A stretch of DNA of 22,005 bases, taken from positions 1-22,005 of the forward strand of contig CAYZHK010000021.1 of the NCBI GenBank assembly GCA_964477685.1. The letters run 5' to 3'. The first letter of the stretch is position 1; every line of letters starts with the position of its first letter. The notes beneath the pieces are model-generated. The model was not told where the DNA came from and searched no databases. It worked only from the letters and a program-made list of their open reading frames with translations. Positions 1 through 6,853 of the stretch are shown here, in pieces. Both the position numbers and the translations under genes were made by a program. The DNA is from JACTUC01 sp964477685. GTDB taxonomy: Archaea; Thermoproteota; Methanomethylicia; Methanomethylicales; Methanomethylicaceae.

Positions 1-34
1 ATCCTATTTTTTTAAAAAAATCAATTATTTACAT

Positions 35-118
35 AGTATATAAATTAATGGTAGTAATTCTTTTTAAGCAGACTGAAATAATTTTTGTTTTTTTATACCA
101 CAAGTTTATATTTAAGTT
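35..118 (+). promoter_or_regulatory. AT-rich upstream region of speD with two TATA-like elements
   Basis: The first 120 bases are very AT-rich and contain two TATA-like stretches, around 36-47 (agtatataaatt) and 107-117 (tttatattta). The second would place a start site near 135-140, giving a leader of about 40 bases before the GTG at 178. A Shine-Dalgarno-like GGGGAGG lies at 157-163, about 14 bases before the GTG, which is farther than usual. Assignment is by eye only. Confidence 0.35.
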
Positions 119-177
119 AGGAATTAACGCGACAATCAGTACAACTCTCAAATATTGGGGAGGATCTCGAAACAGAA

Positions 178-558
178 GTGAGCCAAGCCACGTGCGTACA
201 GCAAGAGCAAAGAGTTATTGGAAAACACGTATATGGCAACCTCTATGGTTGCGACACAGCTGCTATCAGCGATGAGAATTCGCTTAAAAATATAATCATT
301 GAAGCAGCAAAAATTGCTAAAATGACCATCTGGGATACCAAGGTATGGAAGTTTGGCGGCAAAAAGGGCGGATTATCCGCTCTTGCCTTGGTTCTTGAGA
401 GCCACATTGCAATACATACCTGGAGCGAACTCAATTATTGCACAGTGGATGTTTTTACATGCGGGGGTCAAAGCACTCCAGATTTGGCCTTTGAATACAT
501 ATCATCTAAGCTGAAGCCCAAATCAATTGCAATGCATTCGGCAAATAGATCATCGTAA
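178..558 (+). CDS. speD: SpeD-family pyruvoyl decarboxylase proenzyme (S-adenosylmethionine or arginine decarboxylase)
   Basis: This is a 126-residue SpeD-family proenzyme. The family cleaves itself between Glu and Ser, turning the Ser into the pyruvoyl cofactor, and makes either decarboxylated S-adenosylmethionine or agmatine for polyamine synthesis. The protein shows the N-terminal GKHVYGNLYGCD segment, the self-cleavage site E74-S75 in LESHIAIHTW, the processing His80 and the catalytic Cys95 in DVFTCG. Length matches the small prokaryotic class. In Crenarchaeota one SpeD paralogue is an arginine decarboxylase, so the substrate cannot be fixed from this sequence. The GTG start is the only start codon in this frame upstream of the conserved core. 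It stands alone, followed by a T-run, and converges on the RPA operon. I am confident of the family, less so of the reaction. Confidence 0.93.
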   Translation: MSQATCVQQEQRVIGKHVYGNLYGCDTAAISDENSLKNIIIEAAKIAKMTIWDTKVWKFGGKKGGLSALALVLESHIAIHTWSELNYCTVDVFTCGGQSTPDLAFEYISSKLKPKSIAMHSANRSS

Positions 559-573
559 TGGCACAAAATAAAG

Positions 574-592
574 TTTTGATTTTTTTATTTTT
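574..592 (+). terminator. T-rich terminator after speD
   Basis: Sixteen bases after the speD stop the plus strand has a run almost entirely of T (gttttgatttttttattttt), the usual archaeal intrinsic termination signal. It overlaps the stop codon of the converging RPA gene. No hairpin is needed for archaeal termination and none is evident. Confidence 0.5.
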
Positions 593-1700
593 CGTCAATA
601 AGTACTTTACTCCATCTATTTACTCCAAGCTCTAGGCCTTGCGGTCCTATCTTTGAATAGCAGCCTTCAATTTTAATGGGTGAGCCGATCTGTGCCTTGC
701 CATCAAATTCTAGGGCCTTTTCGTTCCACAGCGTCAATGGTAACACTGTTTCGCCTTCACGAATCAATAGCCTGAGATAGGACTTTCCATTATGGGTTCT
801 TGAAACCTCGGAAATATTTTCAACTACCCCCTCTACGTTAATGTCTCCCATATTCGGCTCTATCTCCGAAAGTTTCATAACTTGTCGCTTAATTTCAAAA
901 ACTTCCTGGCGCAATTGGATAGAATCGATGTTATTTACATGCAGCTCAGGCTTTCCACTCAAATCCTTCCTGACCGTTCCATTTACAACCTCTACATATG
1001 ATCCTTCTCTTATGCCCGACACCCTTTCTAAGGGCGGATTCCATATTAACACCCTTAGTAATTCGTTGCCTTCCTTCAATAAAAATGAGGCAAGTGTGCC
1101 AGGAGAGCCATCTTTTCTGTTGAAAAACGTCGTATCTGAAGTTCTCCAAACTATTCCTTCATGTTTCTCTTTTATAACTGGGCCATTTGTTGCTGGTAGG
1201 CTGACTATGTCCAATTTACTCTTCCTGCCTAAATGGATTTCAACTCCGCCAGTGAGTCCACTTTTCGTGTATGCCGTATGGACAAATACTTTCACACCAC
1301 TTCTCAAAGGCTCGATCACTGTTGTTTGTTCGTCCCATGCGACTATAGTTGCCCTTCCAGAAGCGTCAAATGCAGAAGCTCGCAATATTTTTCCTGAAGT
1401 GCCATCTTTCTTTGTGAAATCTTTAACGACGCCCACCGAATTCAGGGTCAGTTCTAGATTTATATTATTCATGCCAGGGACAAGGTCCACAACCTGAACA
1501 CAGGGTCTCTTAGCTTCACCGTCTACAAGTGAAATGTTGAGATCTCTCGCAACTAGCCTCAACGCAACATCCTCATTTACCAAGTGTCCTAGGCTTTCGA
1601 TCTTCATTTTAAGCTGCGATTCCAGTTCCTGAGCCGGTAAGCCAGATTTTTCTACAAGAACGGAAAGAAGAGTCTTGTAATCCGTCATCGGAACCGCCAT
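585..1700 (-). CDS. Replication protein A (RPA)-like single-stranded DNA-binding protein, multiple OB folds
   Basis: The 371-residue protein reads as an archaeal RPA: an N-terminal alpha-helical segment (about 1-60, with the NEDVALRLVARDL signature typical of archaeal RPA N-termini) followed by three OB-fold units at about 65-165, 175-265 and 275-370. Each has the usual beta-strand pattern and conserved stretches such as DFTKKDGTSGKI and EGVVENISEVSRT. It should coat ssDNA in replication, repair and recombination. No CxxC zinc finger is present, unlike euryarchaeal RPA41. Its ATG overlaps by one base (TAATG) the stop of the small membrane peptide upstream, so translation is probably coupled. 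It is the last gene of a reverse operon with the SWIM protein. The ATG at 1698-1700 fits the coupling; a second Met is at residue 5. Confidence 0.85.
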   Translation of the reverse strand: MAVPMTDYKTLLSVLVEKSGLPAQELESQLKMKIESLGHLVNEDVALRLVARDLNISLVDGEAKRPCVQVVDLVPGMNNINLELTLNSVGVVKDFTKKDGTSGKILRASAFDASGRATIVAWDEQTTVIEPLRSGVKVFVHTAYTKSGLTGGVEIHLGRKSKLDIVSLPATNGPVIKEKHEGIVWRTSDTTFFNRKDGSPGTLASFLLKEGNELLRVLIWNPPLERVSGIREGSYVEVVNGTVRKDLSGKPELHVNNIDSIQLRQEVFEIKRQVMKLSEIEPNMGDINVEGVVENISEVSRTHNGKSYLRLLIREGETVLPLTLWNEKALEFDGKAQIGSPIKIEGCYSKIGPQGLELGVNRWSKVLIDEK

Positions 1701-1792
1701 TACTTACGATCAGAAGCCATCGCAATTAAAGTTAATAATCCTAGCGCAACGGCGGTTATCTGCAGAATCATTACCATTGTCGCAGCGTCCAT
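1700..1792 (-). CDS. 30-residue single-span membrane peptide between SWIM and RPA genes
   Basis: The 97-base gap between the SWIM gene and RPA encodes a complete 30-codon frame. It begins MDAATMVMILQ, continues as an uninterrupted hydrophobic segment (about residues 5-26, rich in Ala, Leu, Ile, Val, Met) and ends in the charged tail SDRK. This is the shape of a tiny single-pass membrane protein with an acidic N-terminus and basic C-terminus. Its stop codon shares one base with the RPA start (TAATG), and its ATG lies 10 bases after the SWIM stop, so it fits exactly between its neighbours in one transcript. No clear Shine-Dalgarno precedes it, so coupling to the upstream gene is likely. I do not recognise a family. 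It could instead be a non-coding gap that happens to be open. Confidence 0.5.
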   Translation of the reverse strand: MDAATMVMILQITAVALGLLTLIAMASDRK

Positions 1793-1802
1793 AATCTACA
1801 AC

Positions 1803-2198
1803 TCATATGCTTTGCTTCTTCCACTCATTATTGAGTCTTATAAAATCACTGTCTGGCACTTCGTATACCTCGAAATTACCTAGGCGCTCGGCTAAGGCCT
1901 GAGCAAATAGATGATAGCATAATTTTGAACGCCTTCGAATTACAACGTTGATATAGAAATCGTCGCATTGACAGTAGAACCCTGGCATTACAAAATACTC
2001 TTTTTCTCTCCCCACAACTATCCAGACCACTTTCTTGCTTGGTATGAAGATATACTTCTTCACTGCCTTCGACGAGACCAGTTCCTCGGCATTGGAAAAC
2101 TTTAAACCATATTCATCCTGCAGGAGTTTGCGCATCTCTTCCGAGATGACCCCTTTCTTCCCGATTTCGTCCAAAATTGCTACAAACGCCTGCTCCAT
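1803..2198 (-). CDS. SWIM zinc-finger protein (possible Sws1/Shu2-like recombination factor)
   Basis: The 131-residue protein carries a SWIM zinc finger of form CxCx15CxH: C76, C78, C94 and H96 in the segments YCQCDD and LCYHLFAQAL. The N-terminal part (about 1-50) is helical and charged; a beta-rich stretch (about 50-75) leads into the finger, and a helix follows it. Small SWIM proteins of this size in archaea have been related to the Sws1/Shu2 family, which assists RAD51-type recombinases in eukaryotes. That reading is inference here, but it is helped by the operon: this gene is first in a reverse transcript with a mini membrane peptide and RPA. The ATG at 2196-2198 has TATA-like sequence about 20 bases upstream, suggesting a short or absent leader. 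A generic nucleic-acid-binding role is the alternative. Confidence 0.75.
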   Translation of the reverse strand: MEQAFVAILDEIGKKGVISEEMRKLLQDEYGLKFSNAEELVSSKAVKKYIFIPSKKVVWIVVGREKEYFVMPGFYCQCDDFYINVVIRRRSKLCYHLFAQALAERLGNFEVYEVPDSDFIRLNNEWKKQSI

Positions 2199-2204
2199 TG
2201 GAAC

Positions 2205-2250
2205 CCGTCCATAGAATATATGACAATAAGATAAATAGCTGTGCCTGCCA
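2205..2250. promoter_or_regulatory. Divergent promoter region between the SWIM and FAD-dehydrogenase genes
   Basis: The 56-base gap between the two divergent starts holds AT-rich TATA-like sequences readable on both strands: tatattctat on the minus strand (2220-2211) and gataaatag on the plus strand (2230-2238). The plus-strand element lies about 20-25 bases before the TTG at 2255, compatible with leaderless transcription. It also marks a visible change from AT-rich to GC-richer sequence. Confidence 0.4.
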
Positions 2251-2254
2251 TTGA

Positions 2255-3655
2255 TTGACTTCGTGGGGTTCCCCTTTGGATTATGATGTAATAATTGTGG
2301 GAGCTGGCCCAGCAGGAATGTTTGCAGCTTACGAAATAAAAACAGCCGTCAAGGAAAGGCTTTCTGTCTGCATAGTCGATCAGGGCTTTGACGTATACAA
2401 ACGCAAATGCCCCGTCCAGAGCTACAAGATGTGCACTAACTGCAAAGTCTGTAACATAATGAGCGGCGTCGGAGGGGCAGGCACACTCTCTGACGGCCTG
2501 TTGAACCTCCGTCCAGACATAGGCGGCGATCTGAGAGAGTTCGTTGGAGAAAAAGAGTCATGGGAACTAGTCAACCTAGTCGATTCCATCTTCCTGAAGT
2601 ATGGTGCCCCCGAAGCAGTTTATCGCGGAGATATAGCTGCTGCCGTGGACCTCCAAAGGAGGGCAGCATCGGTGGGAATCAAGTTCCTCCCTATCACCCA
2701 GAGGCATATGGGAAGCGACGGAGCTCCCAAGGTGATCGACAATTTCAAGAACGACCTGGAGCGGATGGGCGTAAAGTTCCTTTTAGCAACTCATGTCAAA
2801 TCCCTGGAGAAGGGCAAGATAATACTCGATGACAACTCTGTAAAAACGGCGCGATATGTGCTATTGGCTCCGGGGCGGGTGGGCGCCGATTGGGCCGGCA
2901 CTCTGGCCAAGAACCTCTCTATCCCGACCAAGCATGAGCCTATCGACATAGGGGTAAGGGTTGAGGTCCCTGCCTTTGTCATGGCTCCTATCATATCGGT
3001 AAACCGCGACCCCAAGTTCCACATCTACACCGACACCTACGACGACTTCGTGCGCACCTTCTGTGTAAATCATGAGGGCTTTGTCGTGAAGGAGGTTTAT
3101 GACGGCATTGTGGGGGTAAATGGTCACTCTATGACCGAAACGCCCTCCGAGAACAGCAATTTTGCGTTCTTGGTACGGGTTGTCCTCACCGAGCCGACTG
3201 AGGACACGACAGCCTATGGGCGGTCCGTGGTCCAGCAGGCCACAATCTTAGGTGGCGGCGAACCCATCATCCAGCGGCTGGGGGATCTGCGCATGGGTAG
3301 GAGGTCAACCTGGGTCAGGATCTCCCACAGCAACGTCAAGCCCTCTCTCAGGTCGGCGACGCCTGGTGATATCGCAATGGCCATGCCCCACAGAATAGTT
3401 GCGGATATTCAGGAAGGGCTCGAGAAACTGGACGAAATCATCCCGGGGGTGGCAAGCTCCTCGACTCTTCTCTACGCACCGGAGATAAAGTTCTCGGCCA
3501 ACAAATTCCAGGTCGATGCTAATTTCGAGACACCTGTTGAAAACCTCTTTGCTGCAGGGGATGGAGTCGGCCTGTCCAGGGGGATAGTTGGCGCAGCCGC
3601 CACTGGGATACTTGCAGGAAAAGGTATTCTGCGAAAGGAAGGACTGCTCAAGTAA
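2255..3655 (+). CDS. FAD-dependent dehydrogenase (COG2509-like)
   Basis: This is a 466-residue flavoprotein. The N-terminal Rossmann motif YDVIIVGAGPAG (residues 10-21) binds the ADP part of FAD, and the C-terminal FAAGDGVGLSRGIVGAAATG is the second FAD contact. A cysteine cluster follows the first motif (C52, then C60, C63, C66 in MCTNCKVC), directly before SGVGGAGTLSDG, a hallmark of the uncharacterised FAD-dependent dehydrogenases of COG2509. The cysteines could bind metal or serve redox chemistry; the substrate is unknown. The likely start is TTG at 2255, with TATA-like sequence about 25 bases upstream; a TTG at 2276 (giving MDYDVIIVG) is an alternative that better fits family length. Gene neighbours do not suggest a pathway. 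Confidence 0.82.
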   Translation: MTSWGSPLDYDVIIVGAGPAGMFAAYEIKTAVKERLSVCIVDQGFDVYKRKCPVQSYKMCTNCKVCNIMSGVGGAGTLSDGLLNLRPDIGGDLREFVGEKESWELVNLVDSIFLKYGAPEAVYRGDIAAAVDLQRRAASVGIKFLPITQRHMGSDGAPKVIDNFKNDLERMGVKFLLATHVKSLEKGKIILDDNSVKTARYVLLAPGRVGADWAGTLAKNLSIPTKHEPIDIGVRVEVPAFVMAPIISVNRDPKFHIYTDTYDDFVRTFCVNHEGFVVKEVYDGIVGVNGHSMTETPSENSNFAFLVRVVLTEPTEDTTAYGRSVVQQATILGGGEPIIQRLGDLRMGRRSTWVRISHSNVKPSLRSATPGDIAMAMPHRIVADIQEGLEKLDEIIPGVASSSTLLYAPEIKFSANKFQVDANFETPVENLFAAGDGVGLSRGIVGAAATGILAGKGILRKEGLLK

Positions 3656-3665
3656 AGTATAGTGG

Positions 3666-3740
3666 TGGGGCTGCCCGGATTCGAACCGGGGTCACCAGGG
3701 CCCGAGCCTGACAGTCTAGACCAAGCTAGCCTACAGCCCC
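3666..3740 (-). tRNA. tRNA-Pro (anticodon CGG)
   Basis: The minus strand folds as a 75-nt tRNA. The acceptor stem is GGGGCTG/CAGCCCC, with discriminator A and an encoded CCA (3665-3663). The T arm is closed by CCCGG/CCGGG around TTCGAAT. The anticodon stem TCAGG/CCTGG encloses loop CTCGGGC, giving anticodon CGG (proline, codon CCG). The D stem has one G-A mismatch. No intron is present. Confidence 0.93.
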
Positions 3741-3765
3741 TGAGGCACTCTAGACTGAAATCGCG

Positions 3766-3783
3766 CCATCTTTATACTTTTTG
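3766..3783. promoter_or_regulatory. TATA-like element between tRNA-Pro and the HTH regulator
   Basis: The sequence ctttatacttttt reads as a TATA-like box in both directions. On the minus strand (aaaaagtataaag) it lies about 30 bases before the tRNA-Pro 5' end. On the plus strand it would start transcription near 3800, about 35 bases before the regulator's ATG. Confidence 0.45.
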
Positions 3784-3833
3784 CAGTAAACCGTTATTAC
3801 CAACTCGCGGCATATTTCCAAGCGGTAGCCATC

Positions 3834-4538
3834 ATGGAGACTGTAAAGGACCTCCTGGTCAAGAGGGTAATCGGGGAAATAATCATCTCGGACCGACCTG
3901 GCGAGATAATGAGGCGCTGGCGGGAGGTCTTTGGGATAACGCAGCTGGAGATGGCTGAAAAGCTGAAGATATCGCCATCCGTCATCAGTGATTACGAAGG
4001 CGGAAGGCGGCCAAACCCCGGCTCAATGTTTATCCGAAGGTTCGTCCAGTCGCTGATCGACATAGACAGCACAGACGAAGCCAGGGTTCTGAAACAGTTC
4101 TCCTCGCTCGTGAGGACCACTCCTGATGCTATATTGGGCCTTTACGAGTTCCCCTCACCAATACCACTCAGCGAGATCGTTCGGGTTATTGATGGCGAAT
4201 ACTTGGCCGGTGAGTTCTTTGCGGACAAGAAAATATTGGGCTATACGGTCCTTGACAGTATCCGCGCCATACTGACCATGTCCGGCTCCGAGTTTATGCA
4301 GCTCCTAGGGACGACAACCGAACGGATTCTCATCTTCACGAAGGTCTCCACAGGACGGTCTCCCATGGTTGCTGTAAGGGTACAGCCGCTGAAGCCCGCC
4401 GCAATCGCTCTACACGGGGTGACCCATCTCGACACGATTGCGGTTGAGCTGGCCAAGGCCGAACGGTTGCCACTCATACTCTCCAAAAAGCAAACTGTTG
4501 ACGAATTGATCAAAGGGCTGCATCAGCTCCGTTCGTAA
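3834..4538 (+). CDS. Archaeal HTH (XRE-like) transcriptional regulator, COG1709-like
   Basis: The 234-residue protein has an XRE-type helix-turn-helix at about 18-62 (IMRRWREVFGITQLEMAEKL, then ISPSVISDYEGGRR), followed by a mostly alpha/beta effector region of about 150 residues. This matches the archaeal COG1709 group of predicted regulators. COG1709 genes often sit beside HMG-CoA synthase in archaea; here the synthase starts 80 bases downstream on the same strand, so a role in controlling isoprenoid-lipid synthesis is a reasonable inference. The C-terminal half (about 90-234) has no motif I recognise and probably senses a ligand or mediates dimerisation. The ATG is preceded by GGTAGCC; no competing in-frame start looks better. 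Confidence 0.82.
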   Translation: METVKDLLVKRVIGEIIISDRPGEIMRRWREVFGITQLEMAEKLKISPSVISDYEGGRRPNPGSMFIRRFVQSLIDIDSTDEARVLKQFSSLVRTTPDAILGLYEFPSPIPLSEIVRVIDGEYLAGEFFADKKILGYTVLDSIRAILTMSGSEFMQLLGTTTERILIFTKVSTGRSPMVAVRVQPLKPAAIALHGVTHLDTIAVELAKAERLPLILSKKQTVDELIKGLHQLRS

Positions 4539-4605
4539 TCGGCGACCGTCGATTGCTCTTAAGTTAAGAAGCGAATTCCTAATATACTAGCTCTCTGTAG
4601 GTAAC

Positions 4606-4614
4606 GGAAGTGAT
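4606..4614 (+). promoter_or_regulatory. Shine-Dalgarno site that sets the HMG-CoA synthase start
   Basis: GGAAGTGAT matches the archaeal anti-Shine-Dalgarno complement GGAGGTGAT at eight of nine positions and lies just before ATG 4619. It overlaps the upstream in-frame GTG at 4610, which argues that 4619 and not 4610 is the start. Confidence 0.6.
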
Positions 4615-4618
4615 TCGG

Positions 4619-5683
4619 ATGAAGCCTGCAATCGATGTTGTAGTATCCGGCTGGGGATCCTACATCCCCCTCTACAGGGTGACTGTGGAGGAAATAGCTA
4701 GGATCTGGGGCAAATCATCCAGGCACTTCAAGGATGAGCTACTGATCGATGAGAAGGCAGTGGCTGGTCTGGATGAGGATGTCGCCACAATCTCTGTTGA
4801 GGCTTCAAAAAATGCGCTGGCCCGCGCGGGAATAGAGCCGAAGCGGCTGGGGGCTGTATTCGTGGGCACAGAATCGAAGCCCTATGCCGTCAAACCCACC
4901 GGCTCTATTGTTGCCGAGGCCATTGGGGCCACCCCCCGCGTCCTCTCTGCCGATATGGAATTTGCCTGCAAAGCGGGGACTGAGTGCCTTCAATGCTGCC
5001 TAGGCTTAGTGGGTTCTGGGATGATAGACTATGGATTGGCCATTGGCGCCGACACGGCTCAGGGGGCGCCTGGCGATCCATTGGAATTCTCGGCTGGCTG
5101 TGGCGGCACTGCTATCCTGGTTGGCCAGAAGAGTAAGGAAAAGGCGCCTGTCGCGCTTCTGGAGGGGTCAGCCTCCTACGTTACCGACACTCCGGACTTT
5201 TGGAGGAGGCAGAAGAGGGATTACCCCTCCCACGCGGAGGCATTCACGGGCGAGCCCGCATATTTCACCCACATCACCTCTTCAACGAAGATACTGCTGG
5301 AGGAGCTCTCGCTCAAGCCATCTGATTTCAAGTACGCGGTTTTCCACCAGCCCAATGGCAAATTCCCAATTAAGGCTGCCAAGTCTCTTGGCTTCAGCAA
5401 AGAGCAGGTGGAGCCTGGTCTGCTCGTCCCTTGGATAGGCAACCTTTATGCCGGCTCTTCGGTAACTGGCTTTTCAGCCATCTTGGACATCGCAACTCCT
5501 GGAGACCGTGTTCTTGTTGCCAGCTTCGGCTCTGGGGCAGGCAGCGACACCTTCAGCTTCGTTGTCCAGGACGGCGTTGTGGCAAAGAGGGACAAGGCAC
5601 CCACCGTTTCAGACTACCTGAAAAGGAAACAGAACATTGACTACGCAATGTACGCGAAATTCAGGAGAAAAATATTGGTCTGA
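4619..5683 (+). CDS. Hydroxymethylglutaryl-CoA synthase (archaeal type)
   Basis: It condenses acetyl-CoA with acetoacetyl-CoA to HMG-CoA, the second step of the mevalonate route to archaeal ether-lipid isoprenoids. The 354-residue protein shows the thiolase-superfamily fold with the HMG-CoA synthase triad: Glu85 in VGTESKPYAVKPT, Cys117 in EFACKAGTE (the acyl-enzyme nucleophile) and His243 in VFHQPNGKFP. The C-terminal GSGAGSDTFSF motif is also family-typical. Length matches archaeal homologues. The start at 4619 is chosen from the Shine-Dalgarno site; GTG 4610 would add three residues. Thiolase and DUF35 genes follow with 12-base and overlapping spacing. In a methanogen the three proteins were shown to form one complex that passes on acetoacetyl-CoA, and this operon predicts the same. 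Confidence 0.95.
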   Translation: MKPAIDVVVSGWGSYIPLYRVTVEEIARIWGKSSRHFKDELLIDEKAVAGLDEDVATISVEASKNALARAGIEPKRLGAVFVGTESKPYAVKPTGSIVAEAIGATPRVLSADMEFACKAGTECLQCCLGLVGSGMIDYGLAIGADTAQGAPGDPLEFSAGCGGTAILVGQKSKEKAPVALLEGSASYVTDTPDFWRRQKRDYPSHAEAFTGEPAYFTHITSSTKILLEELSLKPSDFKYAVFHQPNGKFPIKAAKSLGFSKEQVEPGLLVPWIGNLYAGSSVTGFSAILDIATPGDRVLVASFGSGAGSDTFSFVVQDGVVAKRDKAPTVSDYLKRKQNIDYAMYAKFRRKILV

Positions 5684-5695
5684 GGGGAGCAATTC

Positions 5696-6853
5696 ATGCG
5701 AAAAATAGCGGTTATCAGTTATGGTCTTACAAAGGTCGAGAAACACTGGAAAAAATCGCTCAGGGAGCTTTTCGGTGAAGCCGCGAAGTCTGCAATGGAG
5801 GATGCCAGGGTACCTGGCATCGACGCGCTTATAGTAGGTAACATGTGCGCTTCTGACCTGTCTGACCAAAACAATATCGGAGGGTTGCTGGCTGACTACA
5901 TCGGGATCTCTCCCTGCCCTGCCTACAGGGTTGAAGCGGCCTGTGCTTCGGGCGGTGCAGCCATACTGGCAGGATACAGCGCCGTGGCATCCGGGATGAG
6001 CGATATTGTAATGGTCGGGGGGGTCGAGAAGCTCTCAGATGGCGTTGCTAATAACACCACCCTCTCCTTGGGCAAGGCAGCAGACGCCGACTATGAGCTG
6101 TTCTTCGGCTCCAGTTTTGTCAGCCTCAATGCCTTGATGATGAACCACTATATGCAAACATACCACACGCCCCGGGAAGTTTTTGCCGACTTTGCTGTAC
6201 TGATGCACAAGAATGGCGCCAGGAACCCCTATGCACAGCTGCCCTTCGAAATCTCGCGGGAAACGGTGATGAATTCGGACAGAATAGCCGATCCGATCAC
6301 CCTTTACGACTGCGCCCCTGTGGGGGATGGTGCTGCCGCACTTATACTCTGCCCGCTGGAGGATGCTCCCAAGTACTCTGACAGCTATGTTGAAATATCA
6401 GGCATTGCCGGCGCCACAGACACCATCGATATAGCCTCGCGTCCCGATATCCTGTCCCTCAACTCAACGGTCGTTGCCGCCGACAAGGCGTACAAGATGG
6501 CGAAGCTGACGCCACGGGACGTGGACATTGCGGAAATCCACGACACATTCACAATCACCGGCGTCCTATCCATCGAAGATCTGGGATTCTGCGAGAAAGG
6601 CAAATTCGCAAAGCTGCTTGACGAACATGCTTTCGAGCCAGGGGGAGCCGTGACCATCAACCCGAGCGGAGGTTTAAAGTCAAGGGGTCACCCGGTGGGG
6701 GCGACTGGGGCATACCAGGTCGCCGAGATCGCCATGCAGCTGCTGGGCAATGCCGGCAAAATGCAGGTCCCCGACTCAGAAATAGGGCTCACCCAAAACA
6801 TAGGCGGCTCCGGCTCAAGCTCCTTCGTGTCCATATTGAGGAGGGCAAAATAA
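5696..6853 (+). CDS. Acetyl-CoA C-acetyltransferase (archaeal acetoacetyl-CoA thiolase)
   Basis: It joins two acetyl-CoA to acetoacetyl-CoA, which HMG-CoA synthase then uses. The 385-residue protein is of the archaeal/SCP2-thiolase type. Cys83 in EAACASGG is the acylated nucleophile; H282 in EIHDTFT and H332 in SRGHPVGATG are the other conserved active-site residues; C299 in DLGFCEKG may be the second cysteine of this subtype, since the usual C-terminal CxG motif is replaced by NIGGSGSS. A Shine-Dalgarno GAGGGG overlaps the synthase stop, 12 bases before the ATG. Its stop overlaps the DUF35 start (TAATG), indicating translational coupling and equal dosage. Confidence 0.94.
   Translation: MRKIAVISYGLTKVEKHWKKSLRELFGEAAKSAMEDARVPGIDALIVGNMCASDLSDQNNIGGLLADYIGISPCPAYRVEAACASGGAAILAGYSAVASGMSDIVMVGGVEKLSDGVANNTTLSLGKAADADYELFFGSSFVSLNALMMNHYMQTYHTPREVFADFAVLMHKNGARNPYAQLPFEISRETVMNSDRIADPITLYDCAPVGDGAAALILCPLEDAPKYSDSYVEISGIAGATDTIDIASRPDILSLNSTVVAADKAYKMAKLTPRDVDIAEIHDTFTITGVLSIEDLGFCEKGKFAKLLDEHAFEPGGAVTINPSGGLKSRGHPVGATGAYQVAEIAMQLLGNAGKMQVPDSEIGLTQNIGGSGSSSFVSILRRAK

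Noticed and set aside
841..1497. A 218-codon open frame on the plus strand inside RPA
   Set aside because: Antisense shadow; the minus-strand frame has clear OB-fold signatures and operon fit.
3662..3958. A plus-strand frame starting at tRNA-Pro (begins MVGLPGFEPGS)
   Set aside because: The N-terminal GLPGFEPGS pattern is the classic false translation of a reverse-strand tRNA T arm.
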